IMG/VR virus record: IMGVR_UViG_3300045585_000064
Span: 1 to 40,133 of that record
Length of the DNA: 40,133 bases
Origin: a virus
Reading direction: 5' to 3' (one strand)
Positions 1 to 6,136 of this stretch are shown piece by piece (within the stretch, counting starts at the first letter, position 1; every line of letters starts with the position of its first letter). The notes beneath the pieces are model-generated. The model made no database searches. It was given only the letters and a program-made list of their open reading frames with translations, and was not told the DNA's origin. A program made the position numbers and the translations under genes.

Positions 1-28
1 CTTTAATATGCCTAACTTAGAGGACTAG
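1..28 (+). CDS. small terminase subunit, 3' end (duplicate fragment)
   Basis: The last codons and TAG stop of the small terminase gene, present here only because of the terminal overlap. The full gene is at 39633-40034. The GAGG near its end serves as ribosome binding site for the gene starting at 32. Confidence 0.9.
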
Positions 29-127
29 AAAATGGCGATTTATGAGACAGCTAAAGACGATTTGTTACAGTTACTTGAAGATCACATTTACGAATATTGT
101 GAATTTGCAGAATCTCATGAGGAATTC
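1..127. repeat. terminal direct repeat, left copy (circular overlap)
   Basis: Identical to 40007-40133. It starts inside the last codons of the small terminase gene and ends inside the next gene, so it respects no gene boundary. The length of 127 is a standard maximum k-mer size of de Bruijn assemblers. The simplest reading is an assembler overlap from a circular or circularly permuted genome, not a physical T7-like terminal repeat, although T7-like repeats of similar size exist. Confidence 0.95.
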
Positions 128-202
128 GCTACTGAGGCCGACGGCATTATAAGCGTATTAGAATATGCACATTTTTTGTTAAGTAGCAGAAAAAGTAGTT
201 GA
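32..202 (+). CDS. small acidic protein, 56 aa
   Basis: Begins MAIYETAKDDLLQLLEDH and ends in TGA. A GAGG ribosome binding site lies about 9 bases before the ATG, inside the end of the small terminase gene, so it is probably translated with it. The product is acidic and mostly helical, with no export signal and no family I recognise. The TGA stop is embedded in the TTGACA box of the promoter at 199-226, so the gene end and the promoter share bases. A partial second copy lies at 40038-40133. Confidence 0.75.
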   Translation: MAIYETAKDDLLQLLEDHIYEYCEFAESHEEFATEADGIISVLEYAHFLLSSRKSS

Positions 203-226
203 CAAGAATAAAAATATCTGTATAAT
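199..226 (+). promoter_or_regulatory. sigma70-like promoter
   Basis: TTGACA at 199-204 and TATAAT at 221-226 with a 16-bp spacer: both boxes perfect. Predicted start is near 233, at the foot of the hairpin that opens the ncRNA. The 16-bp spacer recurs at the promoters at 822, 2685 and 37408. Confidence 0.88.
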
Positions 227-233
227 TATACTT

Positions 234-307
234 AATCGCTGATTGATAAGAGTTCTGATCGAAGGGGGCCACGTGAAGAATTCAAGTTAATCGGCGATTT
301 TTCTTTT
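234..307 (+). promoter_or_regulatory. terminator-like hairpin at the 5' end of the ncRNA
   Basis: An 11-bp stem (234-244 with 289-299, one G-U) followed at once by TTTTTCTTTT. The layout is that of an intrinsic terminator, but the loop is 44 nt, long for one. It may be an attenuator or a structural element of the RNA. Confidence 0.4.
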
Positions 308-420
308 AGTAACAAACCCGAAACACTTAAATACTGTGCAAAAAGAGGGTGAATATACGGAAGCCGACGCAAAGATCGGCTCTTTACATGGGGTCGGGAC
401 TACTCGGCCGAAAAGCACTT

Positions 421-461
421 AACCCTTATATGTCTATACATTAGATGTATAAGGGTTTTTT
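421..461 (+). terminator. intrinsic terminator of the ncRNA
   Basis: AACCCTTATA (421-430) pairs perfectly with TATAAGGGTT (448-457). An inner TCTA/TAGA stem extends it, and a T run reaches 461. It ends the transcript started at about 233 and separates the ncRNA from the genes from 526. Confidence 0.88.
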
Positions 462-525
462 CTATTGTATATGTACAAAATAAATAACAAAATAGGCACA
501 TAAACAATACATAAGAGGCCCTAAA

Positions 526-666
526 ATGAAAACAATAGAAGATTACGAAGAAGAATTAAACTATTTGTATAAAAAACAGATTTATGAAGGCTCTATGGAG
601 TGGGTAGAGGAGAGAATCGAGGAAGTTTTAGATATTTTAAAAGGAGCTAAAAATGAGTCATTTTGA
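526..666 (+). CDS. small helical acidic protein, 46 aa
   Basis: Starts MKTIEDYEEELNYLYKKQ; highly charged, probably coiled coil. The ATG follows AAGAGGCCCTAAA, a leader that recurs almost unchanged before the genes at 884 and 3024. Its end overlaps the start of the next gene (653) by 14 bases in another frame, a usual sign of coupled translation. No family recognised. Confidence 0.7.
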   Translation: MKTIEDYEEELNYLYKKQIYEGSMEWVEERIEEVLDILKGAKNESF

Positions 667-808
667 AATTAGCATGCTGAAAAGCATGGTGCGCATAGTG
701 GGCCTATTTCTACTGCCGTTCTTTATTCAATACGCAGTAGCTACGCTAATTGCCGCAGAAGTACTAGGAATAATAGAGGAAACTGCCGAAGAAGACAGTA
801 AAAAATAA
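653..808 (+). CDS. small membrane protein, 51 aa
   Basis: One hydrophobic segment (about residues 13-40, including GLFLLPFFIQYAVATLIAA) followed by an acidic tail ending EETAEEDSKK, which would leave the C-terminus in an aqueous compartment. AAGGAG lies 7-8 bases before the ATG and the gene overlaps the end of its predecessor. Function unknown; takeover or superinfection proteins of this size are common in early phage regions. Confidence 0.7.
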   Translation: MSHFEISMLKSMVRIVGLFLLPFFIQYAVATLIAAEVLGIIEETAEEDSKK

Positions 809-821
809 GGGTTTTTAGTTG

Positions 822-849
822 TTGACAAATCGTATATGTGGCGTATTAT
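822..849 (+). promoter_or_regulatory. sigma70-like promoter
   Basis: TTGACA (822-827), 16-bp spacer, TATTAT (844-849). It lies just after the stop of the gene at 653 and 35 bases before the ATG at 884, and should drive the early gene cluster that follows. Confidence 0.8.
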
Positions 850-883
850 TGAACCTAACGAAACGAATTAAAGAGGCCCTAAA

Positions 884-1072
884 ATGATTAAATACATATA
901 CGAAATAGTAGCAGTAGAGACAGTCGAAGAAGACGGCAAAAAATCGCTGGCCCCCATCGGCGACGCTCTCTACTCAGACGACAAGCTAATAGCTCAATGT
1001 TTAGCCGAGCAAATGGCGCAAGTATATAAAAGAGCCGAGAAGGTTCTAGTATACGAAAACCTACTACAGTAA
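884..1072 (+). CDS. small hypothetical protein, 62 aa
   Basis: First gene after the promoter at 822-849. The leader AAGAGGCCCTAAA places GAGG about 8 bases before ATG. The product begins MIKYIYEIVAVETVEEDGK and has the look of small soluble phage proteins in which a short beta strand is followed by a helix (ALYSDDKLIAQCLAEQMA). It carries one octamer at 948-955, read as LAP. No recognised family. Confidence 0.7.
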   Translation: MIKYIYEIVAVETVEEDGKKSLAPIGDALYSDDKLIAQCLAEQMAQVYKRAEKVLVYENLLQ

Positions 1073-1084
1073 CAGGAGGCTAAA

Positions 1085-1264
1085 ATGAGTAAAGTACAGG
1101 AAATCAAAGATAAAATAGTCGAATACGAAAAAGCCAAACAATATCACCTTGATAATTCTCTAAAAACACAACTGATTTCCAATAGAGAGTTTAAAATAGG
1201 AATACGATGCGGAAAGCAAATAAAAAGATTACAAGAAAAATTGAAGCAAGCAGAGAGGGAATAA
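1085..1264 (+). CDS. small basic coiled-coil protein, 59 aa
   Basis: ATG follows AGGAGGCTAAA, a near-perfect Shine-Dalgarno at good distance. The sequence begins MSKVQEIKDKIVEYEKAKQ and is lysine/glutamate-rich with heptad-like spacing through its C-terminal half (KQIKRLQEKLKQAE). Sits 12 bases after the previous stop, in the same operon. Unknown function. Confidence 0.7.
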   Translation: MSKVQEIKDKIVEYEKAKQYHLDNSLKTQLISNREFKIGIRCGKQIKRLQEKLKQAERE

Positions 1265-1284
1265 CAAAGTAACAGGAGGTTAAA

Positions 1285-1374
1285 ATGACCATACTAATCA
1301 TATCAGCTTTCATATTAACACATGCGCTATTTATAGCAGCAGCAGTAATTAACTACGTTGAAATAGGAGAGTAA
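1285..1374 (+). CDS. single-pass membrane micropeptide, 29 aa
   Basis: Reads MTILIISAFILTHALFIAAA then VINYVEIGE. Almost the whole chain is one hydrophobic helix. AGGAGG lies just before the ATG and the stop is one base from the ATG of the next gene, so position and signals support a true gene despite its size. Confidence 0.6.
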   Translation: MTILIISAFILTHALFIAAAVINYVEIGE

Positions 1375-1375
1375 A

Positions 1376-1657
1376 ATGAAAACTTTGCTACAGAAGATGG
1401 AAGATACGATTATCGGCATAGAAAACGAGGCGTTTGAGATTGGGGAAGCAGTATATGATGCATACCCAAGCAAAAACGTCGACGACGAGTATGCAGAAAT
1501 CTACGAAATTGCAGTAAGATATCAAAAACTAAAACTACAAGTCGAGCATTTCGAGTCTCAGTTAAAAGCGTATTTAGGGCCGATTGGATACGGCTCCGCA
1601 GAAAAAAGCGTAATCAAACTAAACGAAAAAGAATCTAAACAACTTTTAGGGGAATAA
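1376..1657 (+). CDS. hypothetical acidic protein, 93 aa
   Basis: Begins MKTLLQKMEDTIIGIENEA and ends KESKQLLGE. Acidic and mainly helical, with a central YQKLKLQVEHFESQL stretch suited to a coiled coil. The GGAGAG at the end of the previous gene is its ribosome binding site. No family recognised. Confidence 0.72.
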   Translation: MKTLLQKMEDTIIGIENEAFEIGEAVYDAYPSKNVDDEYAEIYEIAVRYQKLKLQVEHFESQLKAYLGPIGYGSAEKSVIKLNEKESKQLLGE

Positions 1658-1658
1658 A

Positions 1659-1913
1659 ATGGGTATGATACTGGCCCCCAAGAAGTATCTGTTGTTCAAA
1701 CTATGTCAAGATAAAAGTAAGAATTGGCATTGGGTAGTTGCAGGAGACGCAGATAATAAAGCCGATTGTGCAACACTAGCCTATGATTTAGAAAATGTTT
1801 ATATCTGGCGCAAGTTTAGAGAAGAAGACGCACAGGAGTTTTTAAGATTATTACAAGAATGTAACGAAGTTACATATAAAATAGAGCCAACAAACGAATT
1901 ATTATTAAAATAA
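1659..1913 (+). CDS. hypothetical protein, 84 aa
   Basis: Begins MGMILAPKKYLLFK; the Met at 1665 is an alternative start. TTAGGGG at the end of the preceding gene is the likely ribosome binding site. Contains WHWVVAGDADNKAD and WRKFREEDAQEFLRLLQE, a small alpha/beta look. The octamer at 1672-1679 encodes LAP near the N-terminus. Function unknown. Confidence 0.7.
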   Translation: MGMILAPKKYLLFKLCQDKSKNWHWVVAGDADNKADCATLAYDLENVYIWRKFREEDAQEFLRLLQECNEVTYKIEPTNELLLK

Positions 1914-1934
1914 TAAAGACATAAACCTTAAAAT

Positions 1935-1975
1935 AGTGTAAACTAGAGGAGAATACTTAGACTCTAGGGGACACT
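1935..1975 (+). promoter_or_regulatory. hairpin holding the ribosome binding site of the first ClpP-like gene
   Basis: AGTGT (1935-1939) pairs with ACACT (1971-1975), and CTAGAG (1943-1948) with CTCTAG (1962-1967), separated by a symmetrical internal loop AAA/GGG. The AGGGG that would bind 16S rRNA (1966-1970) lies in this 3' arm, ending 5 bases before ATG at 1976. Folding would hide it, so this may be a translational switch or a protein-binding site. Confidence 0.5.
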
Positions 1976-2614
1976 ATGCACAAACAGGCTAAAAACACGC
2001 TAATTTTTCTATTGGCGCTATTATTCTTAGCTGTATCAATAAGAGTAAGCGAAGCATTAAAAGAAAAACAAGAGCCGACTAATACATTTTACATAATACA
2101 CGAAATAGACGACGGAGAGTATCATCAGAAAATAGAGAGAACACTGTTAAACGCCAAAAAAGGAGATAGAATACTAATTAACATCGATTCTCCTGGGGGC
2201 CACTCAGATATGTCTATAAGAATTTCTGCTGCAATTTTAAAAACTAAAGCTACTGTAACGTGCAAAGTAGGGAAAATGGCTGCAAGCGGGGCAGCAATAA
2301 TATTAGCAAGCTGCCATAAGGTAGAAATACCAAATGATTCGTATATATTATTTCACACAGTAAGGACTCCGGATATATTTGGAAACCCAATATTTTATAA
2401 TGACCCAATACTTACACCAACAGAAAGAGACTATCTTATTAAATTAATATTAGGCGCAAAAGAAAAAACTACGCAAATACTAACGAAATGGCAAACAAGA
2501 GCTATTTATATATATAATCTAGATATTTGGATGTCGGGCGAGCAATATAAAGAGCAGATTTGTAAATTGGCCAACAGGTGCGAATGGAACAGGAAGATAA
2601 TTCGTAGTAAATAA
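1976..2614 (+). CDS. ClpP/S49-like serine peptidase with N-terminal membrane signal
   Basis: 212 aa. Residues 8-22 form a hydrophobic stretch after a basic start (MHKQAKN), so the protein should be exported or anchored with its body outside the cytoplasm. SPGG (72-75) matches the ClpP substrate-binding turn. MAASGAA carries the presumed nucleophile Ser104; His127 in YILFHT is the presumed base; the late WMSGEQ recalls the ClpP FMSAEEA segment. About as long as ClpP. A similar exported protein follows at 3024 with the same 23-residue Ser-His spacing. Its own hairpin leader and downstream terminator suggest separate control. Whether it is active, and its substrate, are unknown. Confidence 0.75.
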   Translation: MHKQAKNTLIFLLALLFLAVSIRVSEALKEKQEPTNTFYIIHEIDDGEYHQKIERTLLNAKKGDRILINIDSPGGHSDMSIRISAAILKTKATVTCKVGKMAASGAAIILASCHKVEIPNDSYILFHTVRTPDIFGNPIFYNDPILTPTERDYLIKLILGAKEKTTQILTKWQTRAIYIYNLDIWMSGEQYKEQICKLANRCEWNRKIIRSK

Positions 2615-2636
2615 AAGACAATAAAATATAAAGAAT

Positions 2637-2659
2637 AACCCGCTAAATGCGGGTTTTTT
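2637..2659 (+). terminator. intrinsic terminator
   Basis: AACCCGC (2637-2643), loop TAAAT, GCGGGTT (2649-2655), then T run to 2659. Lies after the first ClpP-like gene and before a new promoter (2685), marking an operon boundary. Confidence 0.9.
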
Positions 2660-2684
2660 CTTTTGTACTTAGGGTTTTTATATG

Positions 2685-2712
2685 TTGACAGGGCGCTAAA
2701 CAAGAGTAAGAT
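2685..2712 (+). promoter_or_regulatory. sigma70-like promoter
   Basis: TTGACA (2685-2690), 16-bp spacer, TAAGAT (2707-2712). It restarts transcription immediately after the terminator at 2637-2659. Confidence 0.72.
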
Positions 2713-2742
2713 TGGCACTAACAAGTCAACAGGAGAGTAAAA

Positions 2743-2952
2743 ATGGACTATACATACAGAACAGATAAGATGCTAGAGACTCTTAAAAGCGTCATAGAAA
2801 TGAAAAACGCATTTAGAGCACTAAATAAAGCAGATGTGTTAGAAGGCTTAACAAAAGAACAAAAAATAAAGCTGGAAGAACGCATAAATGAGATAGAACT
2901 AAGCGTAGAGCACGTAGGCAGATTATGTAAGAGAGTGTTTGAACACTTATAG
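2743..2952 (+). CDS. small helical protein, 69 aa
   Basis: Begins MDYTYRTDKMLETLKSV. CAGGAGAG precedes the ATG. Almost fully helical, with charged heptads (KEQKIKLEERINEIELSVE), so a coiled coil is likely. It sits between the two ClpP-like genes. A role as their partner is possible but not shown by the sequence. Confidence 0.72.
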   Translation: MDYTYRTDKMLETLKSVIEMKNAFRALNKADVLEGLTKEQKIKLEERINEIELSVEHVGRLCKRVFEHL

Positions 2953-2962
2953 AAAATACCTA

Positions 2963-2990
2963 TATACAAGTATTGAATCAAGAGTATTAT
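2963..2990 (+). promoter_or_regulatory. possible weak promoter
   Basis: TATACA (2963-2968, 4 of 6 matches to TTGACA), 16-bp spacer, TATTAT (2985-2990), placed 34 bases before the second ClpP-like gene. The spacing agrees with the stronger promoters; the -35 box is poor. Confidence 0.35.
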
Positions 2991-3023
2991 TGAGTCATGG
3001 ATACACGTAAGAAAGGCCCTAAA

Positions 3024-3584
3024 ATGAAAAAGTCAATTTTGATAGCTGCGCTAATATCAGCAAGCATAGTAACTGCAAAAGCAGAGTTAATATTCACAGA
3101 CGTCCCAAGCCCTCTTATGAACGGCTCAGTAGAGGGGGCCAAATTAGTCAGCAAATTAAAAGGTATGAAAGACGGCGACGCAAACATACTATATTTTAAT
3201 GCGTTAGGCGGCGAAGTGGCCGAAGGCTTTAAAATAGGCGCAGAACTAAATAAAAATTCACATAGAACAGTATGCGTGTTAAAAACAGCAGGCTCTATGG
3301 CCGCAATACTTCTAGGAGCATGCACAAACATAAAACTTCTAGACAACTCTAAAGTATTAATACATGCCGCAAGAGACAAAGATAAAGACGGCAAGCCAGT
3401 TTTTGATACAGAAGACGTTAAAAAAACTAACGAAATATTTAAAAAGGTGCTGGCCCCCATATTAACCGAAGAAGAAATGACAGCAGTATTTGTAGATCAT
3501 AAAGATTTAATCATGTCAGGTGAGGAGTATGTAACCAGACGCAGAATGGCAGATAAATACTCAACAGAAGGAGCAGCGAAATGA
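3024..3584 (+). CDS. second exported ClpP/S49-like serine peptidase
   Basis: 186 aa from this start, chosen because AAAGGCCCTAAA lies directly before the ATG and the protein then opens with a textbook signal peptide (MKKSILIAALISASIVTAKA, predicted cleavage before Glu21). The in-frame codon at 2997 would bury the signal. Presumed catalytic residues are Ser91 (TAGSMAA) and His114 (KVLIHA), 23 apart as in the protein at 1976, and LIMSGEEY matches its WMSGEQY. The substrate turn is ALGGE instead of SPGG. Predicted periplasmic in a Gram-negative host. The stop overlaps the next gene by 4 bases. Confidence 0.75.
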   Translation: MKKSILIAALISASIVTAKAELIFTDVPSPLMNGSVEGAKLVSKLKGMKDGDANILYFNALGGEVAEGFKIGAELNKNSHRTVCVLKTAGSMAAILLGACTNIKLLDNSKVLIHAARDKDKDGKPVFDTEDVKKTNEIFKKVLAPILTEEEMTAVFVDHKDLIMSGEEYVTRRRMADKYSTEGAAK

Positions 3585-3844
3585 TTAAGCAACTAGACAA
3601 ACATACACTAATTACAAAACGAGATAGCGAGTTTTTTATAGTGTGGGTAGGTAAAAGAAACACGTGGGAAATTGCGTATTTTAACAATACTCAAGATATA
3701 CTAGATTTAGATTTACTAGAAGGAAGAAAAGGGTCTATAATGCAAAGCATATTAGAGTTAACCGACCACAGTAAAAAAATATATTTTGCAGAGACTGAGG
3801 AGGACGTAAACAACATAATCGGAGTTAAAGTATGGGCAACATAA
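3581..3844 (+). CDS. hypothetical protein, 87 aa
   Basis: ATGA overlap with the preceding peptidase gene, with GAAGGAG upstream, so translation is coupled. Begins MIKQLDKHTLITKRDSEFF. Alternating strand-like and helical stretches; soluble. No recognised family. Confidence 0.72.
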   Translation: MIKQLDKHTLITKRDSEFFIVWVGKRNTWEIAYFNNTQDILDLDLLEGRKGSIMQSILELTDHSKKIYFAETEEDVNNIIGVKVWAT

Positions 3845-4062
3845 AAACGATTATAAGAGAAATCAAACATATTGAAGACTATATAAGATTTCAAAGCGAA
3901 ATAGAAAGAATGGGCATAGAAGTATTGGAGAAGACGGGAAGTAAAACAATGTTGCAGGCAATGCTTGAGTTAGGGTTAGAAATAGAACAGGCAGAGAAAG
4001 CACATCAGGAACTGTGTTTTAGATTGGAGAGAGAATATGGACTACGTAAGCATTATATCTAA
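3832..4062 (+). CDS. helical protein, 76 aa
   Basis: Begins MGNIKTIIREIKHIEDYI and overlaps the previous gene by 13 bases in another frame. Long amphipathic helices with heptad-like spacing (LEIEQAEKAHQELCFRLE). GGAGTTAAAG precedes the start. Function unknown. Confidence 0.68.
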   Translation: MGNIKTIIREIKHIEDYIRFQSEIERMGIEVLEKTGSKTMLQAMLELGLEIEQAEKAHQELCFRLEREYGLRKHYI

Positions 4063-4189
4063 TCTATGTTACGAGATAGCTGCGCTCGAGAAAAAACTAG
4101 ACGAGCTTAAACGAGAACTAGATAAAGAAAGCCGAGAATATAGAAAATCAATTCAAAAGGAGCAGAAAAATGTTAACCCGTTTAATTAA
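4037..4189 (+). CDS. small coiled-coil protein, 50 aa
   Basis: Begins MDYVSIISNLCYEIAALEKK and runs to KNVNPFN. Strong heptads over residues 14-40. GGAGAGAGAAT directly precedes the ATG, which lies inside the end of the previous gene. Its own 3' end overlaps the next gene by 20 bases, continuing the chain of out-of-frame overlaps. Confidence 0.65.
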   Translation: MDYVSIISNLCYEIAALEKKLDELKRELDKESREYRKSIQKEQKNVNPFN

Positions 4190-4340
4190 TGAATCAATAA
4201 TTCTAATAACAACAATTATTTTAAGCACAATAGTAGTCGTGACGGGCTTAGCTAAAGTGTTATTTAACGCCCCAACATACTTAATACACATATTTGTGCA
4301 GAACCACAAAGATATAAGACAAAAAGTGCTTAGTAAATAA
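4170..4340 (+). CDS. small membrane protein, 56 aa
   Basis: Begins MLTRLINESIILITTIILST; residues 8-30 form a membrane helix, and a second weaker hydrophobic patch (FNAPTYLIHIF) follows before a basic tail. AAAAGGAGCAGAAAA lies before the ATG. Located immediately upstream of the unfoldase gene. Function unknown. Confidence 0.68.
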   Translation: MLTRLINESIILITTIILSTIVVVTGLAKVLFNAPTYLIHIFVQNHKDIRQKVLSK

Positions 4341-4358
4341 TAAAGAAAGGCCAACAAT

Positions 4359-5375
4359 ATGAATTCGTTAGAATATATAACCGTAAATCAGCTTGCAGAA
4401 ATTCAAGATGAATTCAGAGAAGCTGCAAAAAACGCGCTAGGACTCGTACACCCAAAACGATTAATAAGCAATTTAGATAGAGTTGTTATAGGGCAAGACG
4501 AAGCCAAAAAGAAACTAGCTACAGCAGTTTTCACACACGTAACTAAACAATACATGCTTAGTTTGCCAAACCACAGCGAAAAATATGGAAATAAGAACAA
4601 CATTTTGTTAATGGGGCCATCAGGAGTAGGGAAAACCCTTATGATCAGAACGATAGCAGCGATGACAAATTTGCCGCTAATAGAAATTGACGCCACCAAC
4701 ATCACGCCCTCAGGCTATGTAGGACGAAACTTTGATATAGAGTTTAGAAATATAGTTAAAGATACTGTAGAGAAGTATGGCCCTCGAAAATCAAATTTCT
4801 CTATTGTTTTTATAGATGAGATTGACAAGGTTTGCGGCGAGGACATGAGTCGCCAAGGCTGGAATAAGAGCATACAGGCATCGTTTTTAAAATATGTAGA
4901 GGGGCGAGACGTCGACGGGGCGACAAAGTTTCAAGTATCAGATTCGCCAGGAATAAGCTCAAGTACTATGTTATTTGTATTCGGAGGAAACTTTGAACAA
5001 GTAAGAAATAACAGAATAGTAAAGGCTAATATGGGGTTCACAGGTAAACTAGACATAGAGACACAACGAACAGAAGTGCACGATGAGCTCATTAGAGCAG
5101 GAGTCATGCCTGAGTTAGCAGGGCGAATCGCATCTGTTGCTGAACTTCAAAAGCTTACGAAAGAGCAATATAAACAAGTATTAACAGAATCAGAAGTAAG
5201 CCCATATAAAGACTACTTAAAAATGTTTAGATTCTTAGGAGAAGACGGCACTCTGAGCGAGGAGGAGATCGACGTCGCGGTGGACGAGGCATATAATAGC
5301 GATACAGGGTTAAGAAGTATTAACAGCATCCTATCAAAGGTATATTCTGAAAAAATATACAATTTAAACTTTTAG
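4359..5375 (+). CDS. ClpX-like AAA+ protein unfoldase
   Basis: 338 aa. Walker A GPSGVGKT (86-93), Walker B IVFIDE (149-154), and the GYVG pore loop (119-122) that grips substrate in ClpX/HslU. MGF (225-227) falls where ClpX has its IGF loop, the element that docks on ClpP; MPELAGRI matches the ClpX IPEFIGRL block that ends in the sensor arginine. It lacks the ClpX N-terminal zinc domain and is shorter than the usual 420 or so residues, so substrate choice must differ. The MGF tripeptide argues for ClpX over HslU. It could drive host ClpP, the HslV-like protein at 8317, or act alone as a chaperone. The two exported ClpP-like proteins should not meet it in the cytoplasm. Confidence 0.88.
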   Translation: MNSLEYITVNQLAEIQDEFREAAKNALGLVHPKRLISNLDRVVIGQDEAKKKLATAVFTHVTKQYMLSLPNHSEKYGNKNNILLMGPSGVGKTLMIRTIAAMTNLPLIEIDATNITPSGYVGRNFDIEFRNIVKDTVEKYGPRKSNFSIVFIDEIDKVCGEDMSRQGWNKSIQASFLKYVEGRDVDGATKFQVSDSPGISSSTMLFVFGGNFEQVRNNRIVKANMGFTGKLDIETQRTEVHDELIRAGVMPELAGRIASVAELQKLTKEQYKQVLTESEVSPYKDYLKMFRFLGEDGTLSEEEIDVAVDEAYNSDTGLRSINSILSKVYSEKIYNLNF

Positions 5376-5384
5376 GAGGTAAAA

Positions 5385-5645
5385 ATGTTAAAGCACGCGA
5401 TATCGGCTTCATACACACTCATGAAACCTATACACACTAATTATTGGAAGGCAAGAAAAAGTGCAGAAAAAGCGATAAATAGCGAAGATATGCCAATATT
5501 AAATATGTGGTTACGATTGTGTTGGTTAAGAGCGAGTACATCGCTATATGAAATATTTGTAGCTTGGGCAGGCTTATATAGAAAGTATGTTATGGGAGAG
5601 GACAAATGTCACAAAGTAAAAGAAAATCTACACTGGAGGCCATAA
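5385..5645 (+). CDS. hypothetical protein, 86 aa
   Basis: Begins MLKHAISASYTLMKPIH, 9 bases after the unfoldase stop, with AGGAGG before the ATG. Basic and tryptophan-rich, with an amphipathic central part (MWLRLCWLRASTSLYEIF) that might lie on a membrane. Its end overlaps the next gene by 40 bases. No family recognised. Confidence 0.68.
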   Translation: MLKHAISASYTLMKPIHTNYWKARKSAEKAINSEDMPILNMWLRLCWLRASTSLYEIFVAWAGLYRKYVMGEDKCHKVKENLHWRP

Positions 5646-5818
5646 TAAACGCATTGTTAGGATACGTGATAAATTCAATAATAGCGTATTACACAATGCA
5701 CGCTTTAGGCTACCACATAACTATAGAGGAAAATTTGTCTATAGGCGTTCTGTTTGTAACAGTATCATTTATTAAAACATATTTGTTAAGACGATTATTT
5801 ACAATGGGCGAGAAATAA
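5606..5818 (+). CDS. DUF7220-like two-helix membrane protein, 70 aa
   Basis: Pattern MSQSKRKSTLEAIINALLGY ... ITIEENLSIGVLFVTVSF ... LLRRLF matches a small membrane protein family widespread in phages (I recall it as DUF7220), with two transmembrane helices and a basic C-terminus. GGGAGAGG precedes the ATG, which lies within the previous gene. Its stop shares bases with the next start (TAATG). Biochemical role unknown. Confidence 0.72.
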   Translation: MSQSKRKSTLEAIINALLGYVINSIIAYYTMHALGYHITIEENLSIGVLFVTVSFIKTYLLRRLFTMGEK

Positions 5819-6126
5819 TGAAAAACTACCAAGACAGTGCACAAGGCTTCGACGAAGAGGGAATAAGGAGCTTAACAGATTACTACTCAGTAAATAAAGC
5901 ATATAAAAGAATAAGAGTTCTTAGGTGGGCAGGTACAGTAAGCTACCTAATAGGGATGTCGCTTACAGCACTTAATATTTACCCACTAAATTTAATATTT
6001 GGTGCTTTGGGTGGCCTTCTGTGGTTTACTGTAGGTAAGAGTTGGGGAGACAGGGCGTTATGTACAGCAGAGGGGGCCAGCTTTTTAATATATGCGAGCG
6101 GGCTTATACTGCTAATTTTTAAATAA
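5818..6126 (+). CDS. membrane protein with two to three helices, 102 aa
   Basis: A soluble N-terminus (about 35 residues) is followed by hydrophobic segments around WAGTVSYLIGMSLTALNIY, LNLIFGALGGLLWFTVG and FLIYASGLILLIF. The NIYPLN motif and helix layout recall small phage membrane proteins of the DUF6552 type; the match is by eye only. Coupled to the previous gene by TAATG. Confidence 0.68.
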   Translation: MKNYQDSAQGFDEEGIRSLTDYYSVNKAYKRIRVLRWAGTVSYLIGMSLTALNIYPLNLIFGALGGLLWFTVGKSWGDRALCTAEGASFLIYASGLILLIFK

Positions 6127-6136
6127 AGAGGTTGAT

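Larger units (their letters stand above)
233..461 (+). ncRNA. structured non-coding RNA, about 230 nt
   Basis: No plausible reading frame lies between the promoter at 199-226 and the terminator at 421-461, but the sequence folds well on paper. AATCGCTGATT (234-244) pairs with AATCGGCGATT (289-299) with one G-U and is followed by a T-rich tract (298-307). AGCCGA (362-367) pairs with TCGGCT (376-381). GGTCGG (392-397) pairs with TCGGCC (404-409). GTGC (336-339) and GCAC (415-418) could close the last two into a multibranch. One GGGGGCCA octamer (264-271) sits in the first loop. It matches no riboswitch or RNA family I can name. It may be a trans-acting small RNA or a regulated leader for the genes from 526. 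Confidence 0.6.

Noticed and set aside
2987-3460. 157-codon leftward open frame
   Set aside because: Antisense to the second ClpP-like gene in a uniformly rightward operon, with no start signal.
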